Assembly: GCA_902771535.1 (NCBI GenBank)
Contig: CACXWU010000011.1
Coordinates: 1 to 37,822, forward strand
Direction: 5' to 3'
DNA: 37,822 nucleotides
From: an uncultured Pseudomonadota bacterium
GTDB lineage: Bacteria; Pseudomonadota; Alphaproteobacteria; UBA3830
Part shown: in pieces, positions 16,495 through 24,834 of the stretch
Position numbering within the stretch: the stretch's first letter is position 1
Layout: each line of letters starts with the position of its first letter
Notes under the pieces: generated by a model
Seen by the model: the letters and a program-made list of their open reading frames with translations, nothing else
What the model was told of the DNA's origin: nothing
Databases searched by the model: none
Translations under genes and position numbers: made by a program

Positions 16495-16550
16495 ACGTAG
16501 TTGCATTTCCCAAAATACTGGCAGTAGCACCCCGCTGCCACGGGCTACGT
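16495..16550. other. Nested hairpin in an intergenic region
   Basis: Three co-linear stems nest inside 56 nt: 'ACGTAG' (16495-16500) with 'CTACGT' (16545-16550), 'CCC' (16509-16511) with 'GGG' (16542-16544), and 'TGGCAG' (16519-16524) with 'CTGCCA' (16535-16540). The strand and role are unknown. The surrounding 489-nt gap (16222-16710) otherwise holds the dispersed repeat C and one copy of a weaker repeat, and no gene that I can support. Confidence 0.4.
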
Positions 16551-16639
16551 GTTTAACTTTTTGCGCGATTTTGATATTAGCTAAATACCTTAAATTCATA
16601 TTAGATATTGACATAAATATCTTGAATAGCCAAAATTTT

Positions 16640-16702
16640 TCAGTTTAGATTTGTCGATTTATATTCAAATCCGAAAAGAACTACGTTTTTCTATGAAAAT
16701 CC
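16640..16702 (+). repeat. Weaker second dispersed repeat, copy 1
   Basis: This segment and 21330-21421 share 'tta(g/a)atttgt(c/t)gattt' and then 'ccgaaaagaac' followed by a 20-base stretch that is largely alike. About 25 extra bases separate the two blocks in the second copy. Both lie in non-coding parts of the island, in the same orientation. The match is imperfect and AT-rich. Confidence 0.35.
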
Positions 16703-16710
16703 GTACTTCC

Positions 16711-17964
16711 TTACAGCTGAATGAGATCAGGAAATGCTTCTTTTCGCATAATGCTCCACATTTTGTTAATATAAGATAGGGTATAGAAATTCTCATAATA
16801 ATGATAATAAAAGGCTCCTTTTAAGGTCATTGTATATATACCGTTATTTTCTGTTAGAAAGCCCAATTTCTTTGCAATCCAGAACTCAAATCCATACATT
16901 TTTTGCAGTGGTACACCAAAAAATTGTTCAAAATCTCGACTATTTAATTTAGTGCTATAGATTGTCCAGAATAACCAATAAATCATTCTCTGTCTTTGGG
17001 TAAAGCGTAGAGTTAGGGAAGAGGGCAACATTTGTTGATCGATTCTTTTACAATAGGCCGCAACGTCAAAGGTATTAATCTTAAACTGATCATACAGTAG
17101 GGTTGTCGCAGAACAGCCAAAACCTAAAAAGTTCTCTCTGGTCATAGAAGAGTATTTTGCTTCTGGTTCGCTTGAGAATGTCCAGATAGAGCTACGAGAA
17201 TAGCCTTTGTTTAGGCAATATGTTGTAATACTATCCAATAGTTCTCTTTTTTCTTTTTTAGGCATGGCTTTAACGTTACTGTCCGTAAATGTGAAATCGA
17301 TCAACGGATAAATTGCTATGTGATTAGCTCCCAGGGAAAATGCTGTATCGATATCAAACTTTAAATCATCGAAGGTTTGTTTAGGAAGTGCAAAGATAAA
17401 ATCCATAGAAACAGTTTCAAATGGAACTGCATGCAATGCCCTTTTGATCGAGTTCATATCAATAATTTTTCTTCCAAGAATGCGTTGGTATTTGTTCTGA
17501 AATGACTGAATCCCTATACTAATTTTGGTTATACCTGCGTTTTTTAATACTGAAAGAACCTCCACCGTCACATTGTCAGGGTGCAGTTCTAAGCCGATTC
17601 CGTCTGTAATAATGAAATGCTCATTTAGAGCGTTAATGATTTCGCTTATACGGTTAGCCACCAAAGCAGGAGTGCCACCACCAAAATACAGACTGGTGAC
17701 TTTTTTCTTATCTGAACACTGATTTCCTACGAGATGAATTTCTTGTATTAGATGATCTATATATGTATCGCTAATCTCTTTAGAATAAAGCACTTTACAA
17801 TACGGACAGAAATTGCATATGCTTTTACAGAATGGGATATGGACGTATAATCCGAGATTACTGCAAGTCTCAAATGGCAATTGTTGATCATATTCACTTT
17901 TAAATATAAATGGTTTGGTCGATCTGGTTAGCCACATTCTGGTCAAATTCGTCAATATATTCAT
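16711..17964 (-). CDS. HemN/HemW-like radical SAM enzyme
   Basis: This 417-aa protein has the radical SAM CX3CX2C cluster motif in 'HIPFCKSICNFCPYCK' (about residues 43-57). The HemN/HemW pattern follows: 'SLYFGGGTP', 'ELHPDNVT', 'ISIGIQSFQ', 'VSMDFIFALPKQTFDD' and 'FLGFGCSATT'. The family includes coproporphyrinogen dehydrogenases, the heme chaperone HemW, and other radical enzymes. The precise reaction cannot be told from this. The C-terminal 140 residues include a winged-helix-like end. It begins 7 nt after the stop of another radical SAM gene, so the two are one transcription unit and probably act on one pathway. The location inside a tRNA-bounded island suggests acquired cargo, not a core heme gene. 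Confidence 0.85.
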   Translation of the reverse strand: MNILTNLTRMWLTRSTKPFIFKSEYDQQLPFETCSNLGLYVHIPFCKSICNFCPYCKVLYSKEISDTYIDHLIQEIHLVGNQCSDKKKVTSLYFGGGTPALVANRISEIINALNEHFIITDGIGLELHPDNVTVEVLSVLKNAGITKISIGIQSFQNKYQRILGRKIIDMNSIKRALHAVPFETVSMDFIFALPKQTFDDLKFDIDTAFSLGANHIAIYPLIDFTFTDSNVKAMPKKEKRELLDSITTYCLNKGYSRSSIWTFSSEPEAKYSSMTRENFLGFGCSATTLLYDQFKINTFDVAAYCKRIDQQMLPSSLTLRFTQRQRMIYWLFWTIYSTKLNSRDFEQFFGVPLQKMYGFEFWIAKKLGFLTENNGIYTMTLKGAFYYHYYENFYTLSYINKMWSIMRKEAFPDLIQL

Positions 17965-17971
17965 GATTTAC

Positions 17972-18874
17972 CTAAATGTATTTTAAATATGTTCGAAGCA
18001 TTTCAAAAATGATTTTGAGATTACCATGAAATAAAAGTGTATACTCTGCAACAAAGAAATAGCCACATTGTTCACATAAGCCTGGAATTTCTATACAGCG
18101 TCCACATGTGGATAGCTTACCATTTTCTATAACTACACATTGATGACAAGGAGTAGGAAACTGATTTTCAATTAAATATGGGAAGGCGTTTTTCAGATTA
18201 AAGATAGGAGCTCCTTCTTTCATCATTTGAGAGATAATTTCACAGCAAGTTGCTTTTTCTTCTTTAGTAAGAGCTAATTCTTTTGTATCAGGATAAGGTG
18301 TATGGAAATTAAATGACACAGCCCTTATATTTTTTGTATTGCGAGCAGTTAAGCAAACATCTCGTATATAATCTTTGTTGATTTTATTAATTGCCATATA
18401 CAAACAAATATTGTCTGCCGTGGCATTATGGATATTATTCATTATGATGTCATATGTATTACCACGGATTTCATTATGACGTTGTTTATCTCCATCTAAA
18501 CTAAGAAGAATTAAATTTGCTTCAGGAAGATCAATTGGGAATGTACCATTTGTTACTACGTTAACAATCAGAAAGCCCATCTGTTTAGCTTCAATTACCA
18601 AGTTACGCAGATTATGATTTTCATCTTTCCACAAAAAAGTTTCGCCACCACAAAAAAATAGAATTCGAACCCCCATATCGTATAACAATTGCATTTCTTT
18701 TTTAATTTGGTCGTAGGGATGCATAACTGCTGTAATATTATTGACTGAACAATGTTTGCAATGAAGATTGCATCTATCGGTAACAATTACGGTGCCTAAA
18801 ATAGGCTCCCGTTTTTTAAATAAAATAGTTTTTATTCCGAAATAGGTAAAGTAAAGAAAAGACGACAATTTCAT
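17972..18874 (-). CDS. Radical SAM protein with C-terminal cysteine cluster
   Basis: This 300-aa enzyme has the CX3CX2C motif in 'VTDRCNLHCKHCSVNN' (about residues 31-45), the 'CGGETFLW' glycine-rich SAM contact, and 'VVTNGTFP'. The C-terminal region has a cysteine-rich run, 'TPCHQCVV' then 'STCGRCIEIPGLCEQCGYFF' (about 242-272). This could bind an auxiliary cluster like SPASM/twitch proteins, although the spacing is not canonical. Such proteins modify peptides, lipids or cofactors. AGGA lies about 11 nt before the ATG. It is upstream of, and nearly abuts, the HemN/HemW-like gene. No small precursor peptide gene is obvious beside it. The reaction is unknown. Confidence 0.82.
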   Translation of the reverse strand: MKLSSFLYFTYFGIKTILFKKREPILGTVIVTDRCNLHCKHCSVNNITAVMHPYDQIKKEMQLLYDMGVRILFFCGGETFLWKDENHNLRNLVIEAKQMGFLIVNVVTNGTFPIDLPEANLILLSLDGDKQRHNEIRGNTYDIIMNNIHNATADNICLYMAINKINKDYIRDVCLTARNTKNIRAVSFNFHTPYPDTKELALTKEEKATCCEIISQMMKEGAPIFNLKNAFPYLIENQFPTPCHQCVVIENGKLSTCGRCIEIPGLCEQCGYFFVAEYTLLFHGNLKIIFEMLRTYLKYI

Positions 18875-19214
18875 TGACTTATTTTCCTACGCATCGCAAT
18901 TGCTCTTACATTGTACATTGTTTCTTTTGTTTTGTAATGATTTATATTCGATTTTTTAGTTCTTCAAAAATCAGTGAGCATTTTTAATATAAATCTAGTT
19001 TCTATTAATTTTTCTTGATATAGATAATCTCTTATTGAAAGCAATCTAAAGTTAACAGCTAGTTAATTTTTTTATCACGATCTTGCAAACAAATTTGTCA
19101 TCTGATATATAACTCTCACGTTAGTTAGTGTGATTTTTGTATCGAAAAATTGAAGAAATTTTGAAACTTTCGCGTGGTGCGAGAGTATTTGTTGCTGGAT
19201 AGAGGAGAAAAGAT
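18875..19214. other. Divergent intergenic region, no gene seen
   Basis: This 340-nt AT-rich spacer between the radical SAM operon (minus) and the HTH-repeat gene (plus) should hold both promoters. A small imperfect hairpin ('ACTTTCGC' against 'GCGAGAGT', around 19165-19186) lies in the probable leader of the plus-strand gene. I see no ORF worth calling. Confidence 0.35.
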
Positions 19215-20678
19215 ATGAAAAAAGCTGTGTTTTTAGCCAACTTTGCTATTATGACGTTCAACGTGTTTGGAATGAATAATTTTTATGAAGGCTACGGTTC
19301 AAACGAAGGAGTAAAGAGAATGAGTATTGAACAGCGGCCGCAGTGTTCGATCAAGAGACCAAAACTATCTGATGTAAGATATGAAGTAATAGAGTATTCG
19401 TTGGTAGATTCTGATTATACGTTATCGGAGGACGAAGAAGATTTTTCAGATAATTCTCAACAGACCCAAAAAGAGAATAAGGCTAATGATTTTGCAAAAA
19501 ACAAAAGTATTGTATTAAATTATAAACAGCGACGCGACATTATAAACGATATAATCGATCAAGTTGATAAAGATGATATTTGCAAAAAACACAATATCCC
19601 CCCACATAGAATCAGTGCATTCAATAACATCATTAATCAATGGGGTATTTTATCCGAAGAAATTCAGAAAAGAATCATAAAAATCACAGAAAAAGGAGAT
19701 CTTAATTACAAAAAATTAGGTCAAGTGAAAACATTTCAGGGAACAATTTTAGATCTTGATGCTTTAGTCGCTTACATGATTACCAAGAAAAAATCAGTTT
19801 GGCAGGCTTATGAAATTGAAGATAAACCATTTCAAAGATATAGCGCATATGCAAGAGTGTGGGAAGTTCTAGCTAAAGAAAAAATTTTGCTGAGTTTACA
19901 TAATAATGACAGTGAAGATATGTCTAAGATTATAGATGCAATCGTTCAGCAAGAAAGTAAAAACGATGTCTGTAAAAAATTCAATATTAATCAGCATTTG
20001 TATGATAGTTACAAAACTTTTATAAAGTTATGGAGAGGGTTATCTGAAAATAAGCGCAAGGCAATCGTTAAAATTGTGCAGAAAGGAAGTCCTCGTGAAA
20101 GTGACCTCGGAATTATTGAATCGCAATCGGGAATAGAGCTTGATGCTAACATAATAGTTGATCTGATTTTGATAAAAACTTCCAAATTGCAATTTTTGAA
20201 AGATCGCAATGTTGAAGATAGATATACCAAATACACCACTTGTGCGAACGTTTGGGAAATATTGGCCAAGAAAGGTTGGGAGCCTCCGAAAGAAGATTCT
20301 GCTTATATTAAAACGCGCGATACAATATTGACCATTATGAATTCGAATTATCGAAACGTTGAAGGTAGAAAAGTTAGCGTAACGAAGACAATGAGAGAAA
20401 ATTATATCTCTCCTATAAATCAGTGGAAAAGCTTATCTAAAGATAAGCAAAAACAGGTTATTGAGGCGGTTCAAAATGATGAAAATAATTCTGATTTGGA
20501 AATTATCAAAACATCTGCCGGAACAGAATTGGACATTGTTGTTATCGTAAAAATGATAAAAGCGAAAAAAGGAAAGAAGACCGCAGTTCTTAAGAGTATA
20601 GAGAAACGATTGCATCGAACTTATCAGAGATATGCAAAAGTGTGGGAAGTTTTAGCTAAAGAAGGAGTAATTTTGTAG
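19215..20678 (+). CDS. Exported protein with three HTH-like repeats
   Basis: This 487-aa protein has a signal peptide ('KKAVFLANFAIMTFNVFG'), a basic patch 'SIKRPKLS' (about 45-52) like a monopartite nuclear signal, and an acidic linker 'SEDEEDFSD'. Three tandem repeats of about 120 residues follow (about 104-226, 236-355, 366-487). Each has a Trp-Leu-Ser turn ('QWGILSEE', 'LWRGLSEN', 'QWKSLSKD'), a 'GTxLD' turn, and ends 'YARVWEVLAK', 'CANVWEILAK' or 'YAKVWEVLAK'. Repeats 1 and 2 start with 'DDICKKHNI' or 'NDVCKKFNI' after an amphipathic helix, resembling homeodomain-like transposase HTH units. GAGGAG lies 8 nt before the ATG, and a strong terminator follows. DNA binding and host nuclear targeting are inferred. 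I do not recognise a named family. Confidence 0.75.
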   Translation: MKKAVFLANFAIMTFNVFGMNNFYEGYGSNEGVKRMSIEQRPQCSIKRPKLSDVRYEVIEYSLVDSDYTLSEDEEDFSDNSQQTQKENKANDFAKNKSIVLNYKQRRDIINDIIDQVDKDDICKKHNIPPHRISAFNNIINQWGILSEEIQKRIIKITEKGDLNYKKLGQVKTFQGTILDLDALVAYMITKKKSVWQAYEIEDKPFQRYSAYARVWEVLAKEKILLSLHNNDSEDMSKIIDAIVQQESKNDVCKKFNINQHLYDSYKTFIKLWRGLSENKRKAIVKIVQKGSPRESDLGIIESQSGIELDANIIVDLILIKTSKLQFLKDRNVEDRYTKYTTCANVWEILAKKGWEPPKEDSAYIKTRDTILTIMNSNYRNVEGRKVSVTKTMRENYISPINQWKSLSKDKQKQVIEAVQNDENNSDLEIIKTSAGTELDIVVIVKMIKAKKGKKTAVLKSIEKRLHRTYQRYAKVWEVLAKEGVIL

Positions 20679-20694
20679 ATATCGTAAAAAATTT

Positions 20695-20745
20695 GAGGCT
20701 TTCACCCTATCGATGAATTAATTGCATTGCTAGGGTGAAAGTCTC
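20695..20745 (+). terminator. Strong hairpin terminator after the HTH-repeat gene
   Basis: A 15-bp stem ('GAGGCTTTCACCCTA' with 'TAGGGTGAAAGTCTC', one G-T pair) lies 17 nt past the stop with a 21-nt loop. The tail 'aataaaatgctattt' is only moderately T-rich. It could also serve the minus strand. Confidence 0.7.
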
Positions 20746-20793
20746 AATAAAATGCTATTTCAAACATTTTTCCACCTTTTGTATGTTTGTAAC

Positions 20794-21060
20794 TTATAGA
20801 TTATTAGACTCTGTCGACATAGGATATTCCCCCAATTTGATTTTCCAGCCTTTAGCTTTCGCTTGATTAAACGTGCAGTATCTCGGGTCTTCGTATATAT
20901 TAGACACAAACTCAGCACATTAAATCCACTGTATTCGTGCCCTGTTACACCGTTTCTTTAATATGTACTGGCTACTACTCCATACTTTTTGCCATGGGGC
21001 AGCCCCCTCCTCCATCGCCTTAATGAATTTCTCCGCAATCTCGTCTTTAAAATCTTTCAC
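20794..21060 (-). pseudogene. ArdC-like antirestriction protein, frameshifted and truncated
   Basis: A GTG at 21060 with AGAGGAG 8 nt upstream opens 'KDFKDEIAEKFIKAMEEGAA' then 'PWQKVWSSS', like the ArdC N-terminal domain ('aLe.GvaPWqkPW'). After a frameshift a second frame gives 'NGVTGHEYSGFNVLSL', matching 'N..TGk.YrGiN.l.L'. After another, a third gives 'YEDPRYCTFNQAKAKGW', then 'KIKLGE', matching 'DprWlTFkQA...kGEk'. The homology ends near a TAA at 20794. ArdC proteins protect incoming plasmid or conjugative DNA, so this is a trace of the element's transfer functions. The C-terminal metalloprotease-like domain is gone. Confidence 0.72.
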
Positions 21061-21461
21061 AATTTAAACTCCTCTCTAAAAACACGCTCTCTCAAAATCA
21101 CCATTTTTGTTCCGCAAGAGCGAAACGGAACAAGCGTATTCCGAGAAAATCAAAAAAGCGCAGCGGTTCGCAATGACAACACGGGAGCAACCGAAGGTGC
21201 GAACGGAGCGGGCAGGAAATTGTGAATTTTGTGGATTTTTTCTATACGCGAAACAGTTCGCATCGCTTTTTGGAACAAAATCTCTTCATTTGGAAATTCT
21301 CTGAATTTCTACCGATTAAATTGATATCTCGTCCACTTAAATTTGTTGATTTTATAGCTTGCCGACTTGAGAATAGATTTCTATTTGAAGCCGAAAAGAA
21401 CGACATTTCTCCTCAAAAATCAATATTACATTGAAACAATTATCCAAATGCGGAAACATGC
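21061..21461. other. Non-coding island segment
   Basis: No supportable gene was found between the ardC remnant and the HGG gene. A 7-bp hairpin ('TGTTCCG' 21108-21114 with 'CGGAACA' 21126-21132) and the second copy of a weak repeat (21330-21421, partner 16640-16702) lie here. Several short open frames cross the GC-richer part (21110-21230), but none has a start site or recognisable motif. Confidence 0.4.
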
Positions 21462-21686
21462 ATGCGGAGATGCAGTCTTTGCTACTTCCGATGCGTTCTC
21501 CGCAATTTTTCGCTGAAAAACGGACGTTGTCGATTGCACGGAGGATTAACTCCCAAAAAGCATCCTAACCATAGAGCCAAACTGAATGCATTAAAAACGG
21601 GAAGGTATTCAAGGTACGCAAGACGCCTAATAAATCAAATAAATCTCGAAATAAAACAACTAAACGTGTTACTAAAAAACATATAA
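21462..21686 (+). CDS. Small 'HGG'-motif protein of mobile elements
   Basis: This 74-aa frame contains 'NGRCRLHGGLTPKKHPNHRA' then 'KLNALKTGRYSRYARR'. It resembles short phage- and element-borne proteins with the signature 'G-x-C-x-x-HGG-x-(S/T)-x-G-P/K', whose function is not established. The usual N-terminal cysteine pair is only partly recognisable ('CSLCYFRC'), so the start may be altered or truncated. It lies next to the tRNA end of the island. It could be a real small gene or a remnant. Confidence 0.5.
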   Translation: MRRCSLCYFRCVLRNFSLKNGRCRLHGGLTPKKHPNHRAKLNALKTGRYSRYARRLINQINLEIKQLNVLLKNI

Positions 21687-21781
21687 AAATAATAAAAAAG
21701 CAAAACAGTTTATAGATTACGGCACAAATCAAAAAAAGTAGCACCAGCAATTTTCTCAACTTAATCTCAAAACTTAACTTG

Positions 21782-21868
<87 letters not shown>

Positions 21869-21939
21869 ACAACGTGTGCAATATAACACACTCGCGCTAA
21901 CTGTGGCAAGGGACATCGCTCGAAATTCTTAACAAATTA

Positions 21940-23202
21940 TTAATTCTGCAAATTTTGCAAATTCAGATCTGAAAGCGACTTTACCAAATCCTTTTGTTTC
22001 TCTTCGGATTTTTCGCAATTATCGCTGATGGATTTTTCATTGCGCAATTTTTCAACCTCGACCCTCAAACTTTTCGCAAAATTTATCAAACTGTCTTTCG
22101 AAACCTTATCCGAAAAAGAAATACGCAAAGTTGTAGATGGAATTTCCCCCTTTGGGTCGATAGCTTTCTTGACATTAGATTCTCCATCGCCCAAACAAGA
22201 GCAGCCTGACGAAAACGAGAATTTATTCACGCGATCGATCAAATCTTTCAAAAGAACTCCTTTTATGGAAACCGAAAACACGTGAGACGGCTTCTCGGAA
22301 TTAATGTAAACGCCGTCGATTTTTTCGATCTCCTTTTTCAGAATATCAAAATTTTCTTTGATAATTTTCGCATCAAGTTTGTAAACCTCAACTGCCTTCG
22401 CGAAGGCCGCAATCAGCGCCGTCGGTTTTGAGCCAGGGAAAAATTCATCTCCCGACCCGAAAAAAATCGGAGTAATTCTTTTGCGATCTTTTATGTATAG
22501 CGCGGCAATTCCCTTCGGAGCCCCGATTTTGTATCCCGAGAAAGTCGCCATGTCGAAAACAGAAAAATCCGTCGGATATTTTCCGAATGCCTGCGCGATA
22601 TCTGAGTGAAATAAAATATTTTTGCTGCTGGAATTCTTTATGATTTTCGCGATGGCTGCAACGTCTTGCCGAGTTCCGATCTCGCTGTTGAATGACTGAA
22701 TCGAAACCAGGCGGGTATTCTCATTGATACTGTTTTCCAGCTGCTTCAAGTTTAAATTTCCGTAGCGATCCACTTCGATATAAGTAACTTCGTATCCCGA
22801 CCTTTCTAAATATTTGAAAACGTTCAGCACACTTTTGTGTTCAATTTTCGAGGTAATCAAATGGCATCCGGGATATTTATAGGCCACTCCTAAAATCGCG
22901 ATATTATTGGACATTGTCGCAGAATTCGTAAACAAAATTTGGTCCGCATTGCACTTTATTTTTTCCGCGATAATTTTTGCTGATTGATTTTCTATTTCTT
23001 TTAATTTTTGCGCGTGAAAATTAAATCCCGAAGAATTTCCGTCGAGTTTGGAAATTTTATCAAATTCTCTCAAAGATTTTCTGTTGATATGTGCTGACGC
23101 CGCATAATCCAAATAGGTTGGAATGGAAGTCGACGGAACTTTGTCCTGCGTTGCTGCAGCAATGAATGAAATAACAAAACTGGATAGCAACAAATACTTC
23201 AT
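21940..23202 (-). CDS. Cysteine desulfurase-like PLP enzyme with signal peptide
   Basis: This 420-aa protein belongs to the NifS/IscS fold-type I family. Key sites are present: 'IEHKSVL' (His122), 'FNSEIG' (Asn172), 'HSDIAQAFGK' (Asp201 and Gln204 near the cofactor), 'SGYKIGAPKG' (Lys225 as Schiff-base lysine; the preceding residue is Tyr where IscS has His), and 'SSGCSCLG' (Cys334/Cys336 in the active-site loop). Oddly, the first 17 residues ('MKYLLLSSFVISFIAAA') are a convincing Sec signal, with the domain starting at 'IPTYLDYAAS'. Cysteine desulfurases normally act in the cytosol, feeding sulfur to Fe-S assembly; no isc or suf genes are nearby. Location and substrate are therefore open: an exported enzyme, or a membrane-tethered one. 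The C-terminal 40 residues are charged and Lys/Glu/Ser-rich. Confidence 0.85.
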   Translation of the reverse strand: MKYLLLSSFVISFIAAATQDKVPSTSIPTYLDYAASAHINRKSLREFDKISKLDGNSSGFNFHAQKLKEIENQSAKIIAEKIKCNADQILFTNSATMSNNIAILGVAYKYPGCHLITSKIEHKSVLNVFKYLERSGYEVTYIEVDRYGNLNLKQLENSINENTRLVSIQSFNSEIGTRQDVAAIAKIIKNSSSKNILFHSDIAQAFGKYPTDFSVFDMATFSGYKIGAPKGIAALYIKDRKRITPIFFGSGDEFFPGSKPTALIAAFAKAVEVYKLDAKIIKENFDILKKEIEKIDGVYINSEKPSHVFSVSIKGVLLKDLIDRVNKFSFSSGCSCLGDGESNVKKAIDPKGEIPSTTLRISFSDKVSKDSLINFAKSLRVEVEKLRNEKSISDNCEKSEEKQKDLVKSLSDLNLQNLQN

Positions 23203-23334
23203 CTTACCCTCCCTAAACTACTTAAAATTTTAGCGGATTATTGTTAAATTTCAATTGCTCTTCGAACATTTTTCAAAATCCGCTAAAAAATCAGGTCGTA
23301 ATGTGTTAGAGTTTTGCAAAGGGAAAGAAGAATT

Positions 23335-23910
23335 ATGGCAAGCTTATATTTTTATTATTCGGCGATGAATGCGGGAAAAACTACATCACTGTTGCAAACA
23401 GATCACAACTACCATGAATGCGGGATGGGAACGGTAATTTTCACAAATTCCATAGACACTCGTTACGGTAAGGGCGTTATACGATCGCGGATAGGTCTTC
23501 AGAAAAACGCGATGACCTATGATAAAGATTTCGATTTTTTCTGCTACGCGAAAGGAGCAAAAAATATCTCGTGCGTACTGGTTGACGAGGCACAATTTTT
23601 AACAGCCAAACAAGTCGATCAGCTAAGCGACGTTGTCGATTTCTTGAACATTCCCGTGCTAACCTACGGATTGCGTACGGATTTTCAAGGAAACTGTTTT
23701 GAAGGAAGTCAGAGACTTCTCGCAATTGCAGATATCTTGGTTGAACTTAAAACAGTCTGTTTCTGCGGCAAAAAAGCCACTATGAACATAAGAATCGACG
23801 AAAACGGAAATAAAATCGAAAAAGGTGCGCAAATTGATATCGGAGGAAACGAAAAATATATCTCCGTGTGTAGAAAACATTTCAAAACGGAAAAGAAGAT
23901 TCGCAAATAA
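23335..23910 (+). CDS. tdk: Thymidine kinase (type II)
   Basis: The product is about 191 aa, normal for the family. The start '[11 protein letters not shown]' at 23335 is chosen because it places the P-loop '[13 protein letters not shown]' at the expected position. The Walker B-like 'DEAQF' and the lasso region '[22 protein letters not shown]' are clear. Zinc ligands are 'CFCG' and, near the end, 'CRKH', the last with His in place of the common Cys. The enzyme phosphorylates thymidine for salvage, useful to a cell drawing nucleosides from a host. Its stop overlaps a possible ATG of the next gene. Confidence 0.93.
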   Translation: MASLYFYYSAMNAGKTTSLLQTDHNYHECGMGTVIFTNSIDTRYGKGVIRSRIGLQKNAMTYDKDFDFFCYAKGAKNISCVLVDEAQFLTAKQVDQLSDVVDFLNIPVLTYGLRTDFQGNCFEGSQRLLAIADILVELKTVCFCGKKATMNIRIDENGNKIEKGAQIDIGGNEKYISVCRKHFKTEKKIRK

Positions 23911-23966
23911 TGTTTGTTTCTTCTGCGATTATGCTATTATCTTCTCGTGTATATAGACTAAATGTA

Positions 23967-24416
23967 ATGAAAAGATTTGTTTGTGCGATTTTAGTTTTGT
24001 GTTTGTCGAACGAAGCGGTTGAAGCGAAGCAATTCGTCAGCCTGAAGTCGTCAAAAATTAACATGCGCGTCGGTCCGGGAGATGAATTTCCAATCAGCTG
24101 GGTATTTCTTCGAGCGGGACTTCCCATGATGCTGATCGCGGAATTTCAACATTGGAGAAAAGTAAGATACCTCGACAACACCGAAGGTTGGATGCATAAA
24201 AATATGATTTCCGGGCGAAATACCGCCATCGTCTTAAAAGATAACGCGTTGCTTTACAAAAGAGATTCCGAATCATATCCTATCGCGAAGTTAGAGAAAG
24301 ATGTGGTGGTAAGAGTTCTCGAAAAACGCGATAATTGGATAAAGGTCGATATCAACAAAATTAAGGGATGGATTTTGAAGGAAAACCTTTGGGGTATCAG
24401 CGACGATTCCGAGTAA
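23967..24416 (+). CDS. Exported bacterial SH3-domain protein
   Basis: The start at 23967 gives a normal signal peptide ('MKRFVCAILVLCLSNEAVEA') and about 149 aa. An in-frame ATG at 23910 overlaps the thymidine kinase stop (TAATG) and would add 19 residues; neither has a strong ribosome site. The mature protein has two SH3-like repeats: 'FVSLKSSKINMRVGPGDEFP' to 'EGWMHKNMISG', and 'ALLYKRDSESYPIAKLEKDV' to 'KGWILKENLWG'. The 'NMRVGPG' to 'GWMHK' order is common in alphaproteobacterial SH3 proteins thought to bind cell-wall material in the periplasm. Confidence 0.85.
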   Translation: MKRFVCAILVLCLSNEAVEAKQFVSLKSSKINMRVGPGDEFPISWVFLRAGLPMMLIAEFQHWRKVRYLDNTEGWMHKNMISGRNTAIVLKDNALLYKRDSESYPIAKLEKDVVVRVLEKRDNWIKVDINKIKGWILKENLWGISDDSE

Positions 24417-24430
24417 TTGTGTTTTATATA

Positions 24431-24554
24431 TTATAAAAACAAACCCAAAAGCTAATATTTTGTTAATTCTAAATTTCTTTCCGCCCCTCACTCCCCACCT
24501 TGGGCATGGTAGCATGAAAAAATTAAAATCATGTTGATTTAACCTTTTGTTAGT
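24431..24554 (-). repeat. Dispersed intergenic repeat, copy B
   Basis: Read on the minus strand this matches copy A: 'actaacaaaaggttaaatca', then 'gattttaattttttcatg', the core 'ccatgcccaaggtggggagt' followed by 'gagggg', and an AT-rich arm. The core is closest to copy A. The right-hand end diverges from A and C. It fills the first part of the 418-nt gap between the SH3 gene and the SIMPL gene; apart from a terminator, the rest of that gap holds nothing I can identify. Confidence 0.7.
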
Positions 24555-24791
24555 TAAATTAAACTTGAATTCAGTGTCCTCAAACTGTACAGCTATCCGA
24601 CGATTTACCATCTGAATCTAAAGATAAAATTGGCCAAGGTATTTTATAAATTCTCCGGCACAGGGATTATATGGCTTCTGCCTCAACAACTTCTCCTTCT
24701 CAGAAATTGCAAATCAAACCCGCACACCATTCGACAGACAAATTTTCAATAATAGATATAAGTTGAGCAAAAAAGAATAAGCAAAAAGAAA

Positions 24792-24818
24792 AGGCATCGA
24801 AAATTATTTTCAATGCCT
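24792..24818 (-). terminator. Terminator of the AsmA-like/SIMPL operon
   Basis: The stem 'AGGCATcGAAAAT' against 'ATTTTCaATGCCT' (12 pairs, one mismatch, 1-nt loop as drawn) lies 17 nt past the SIMPL stop. A T-rich run follows on the minus strand. Confidence 0.8.
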
Positions 24819-24834
24819 GCTTTTAATTTAAGAG

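Noticed and set aside
21107-21304. Plus-strand open frame of 65 codons in the GC-richer island segment
   Set aside because: It has no start site and no motif; part of it overlaps a hairpin, so coding is unsupported.
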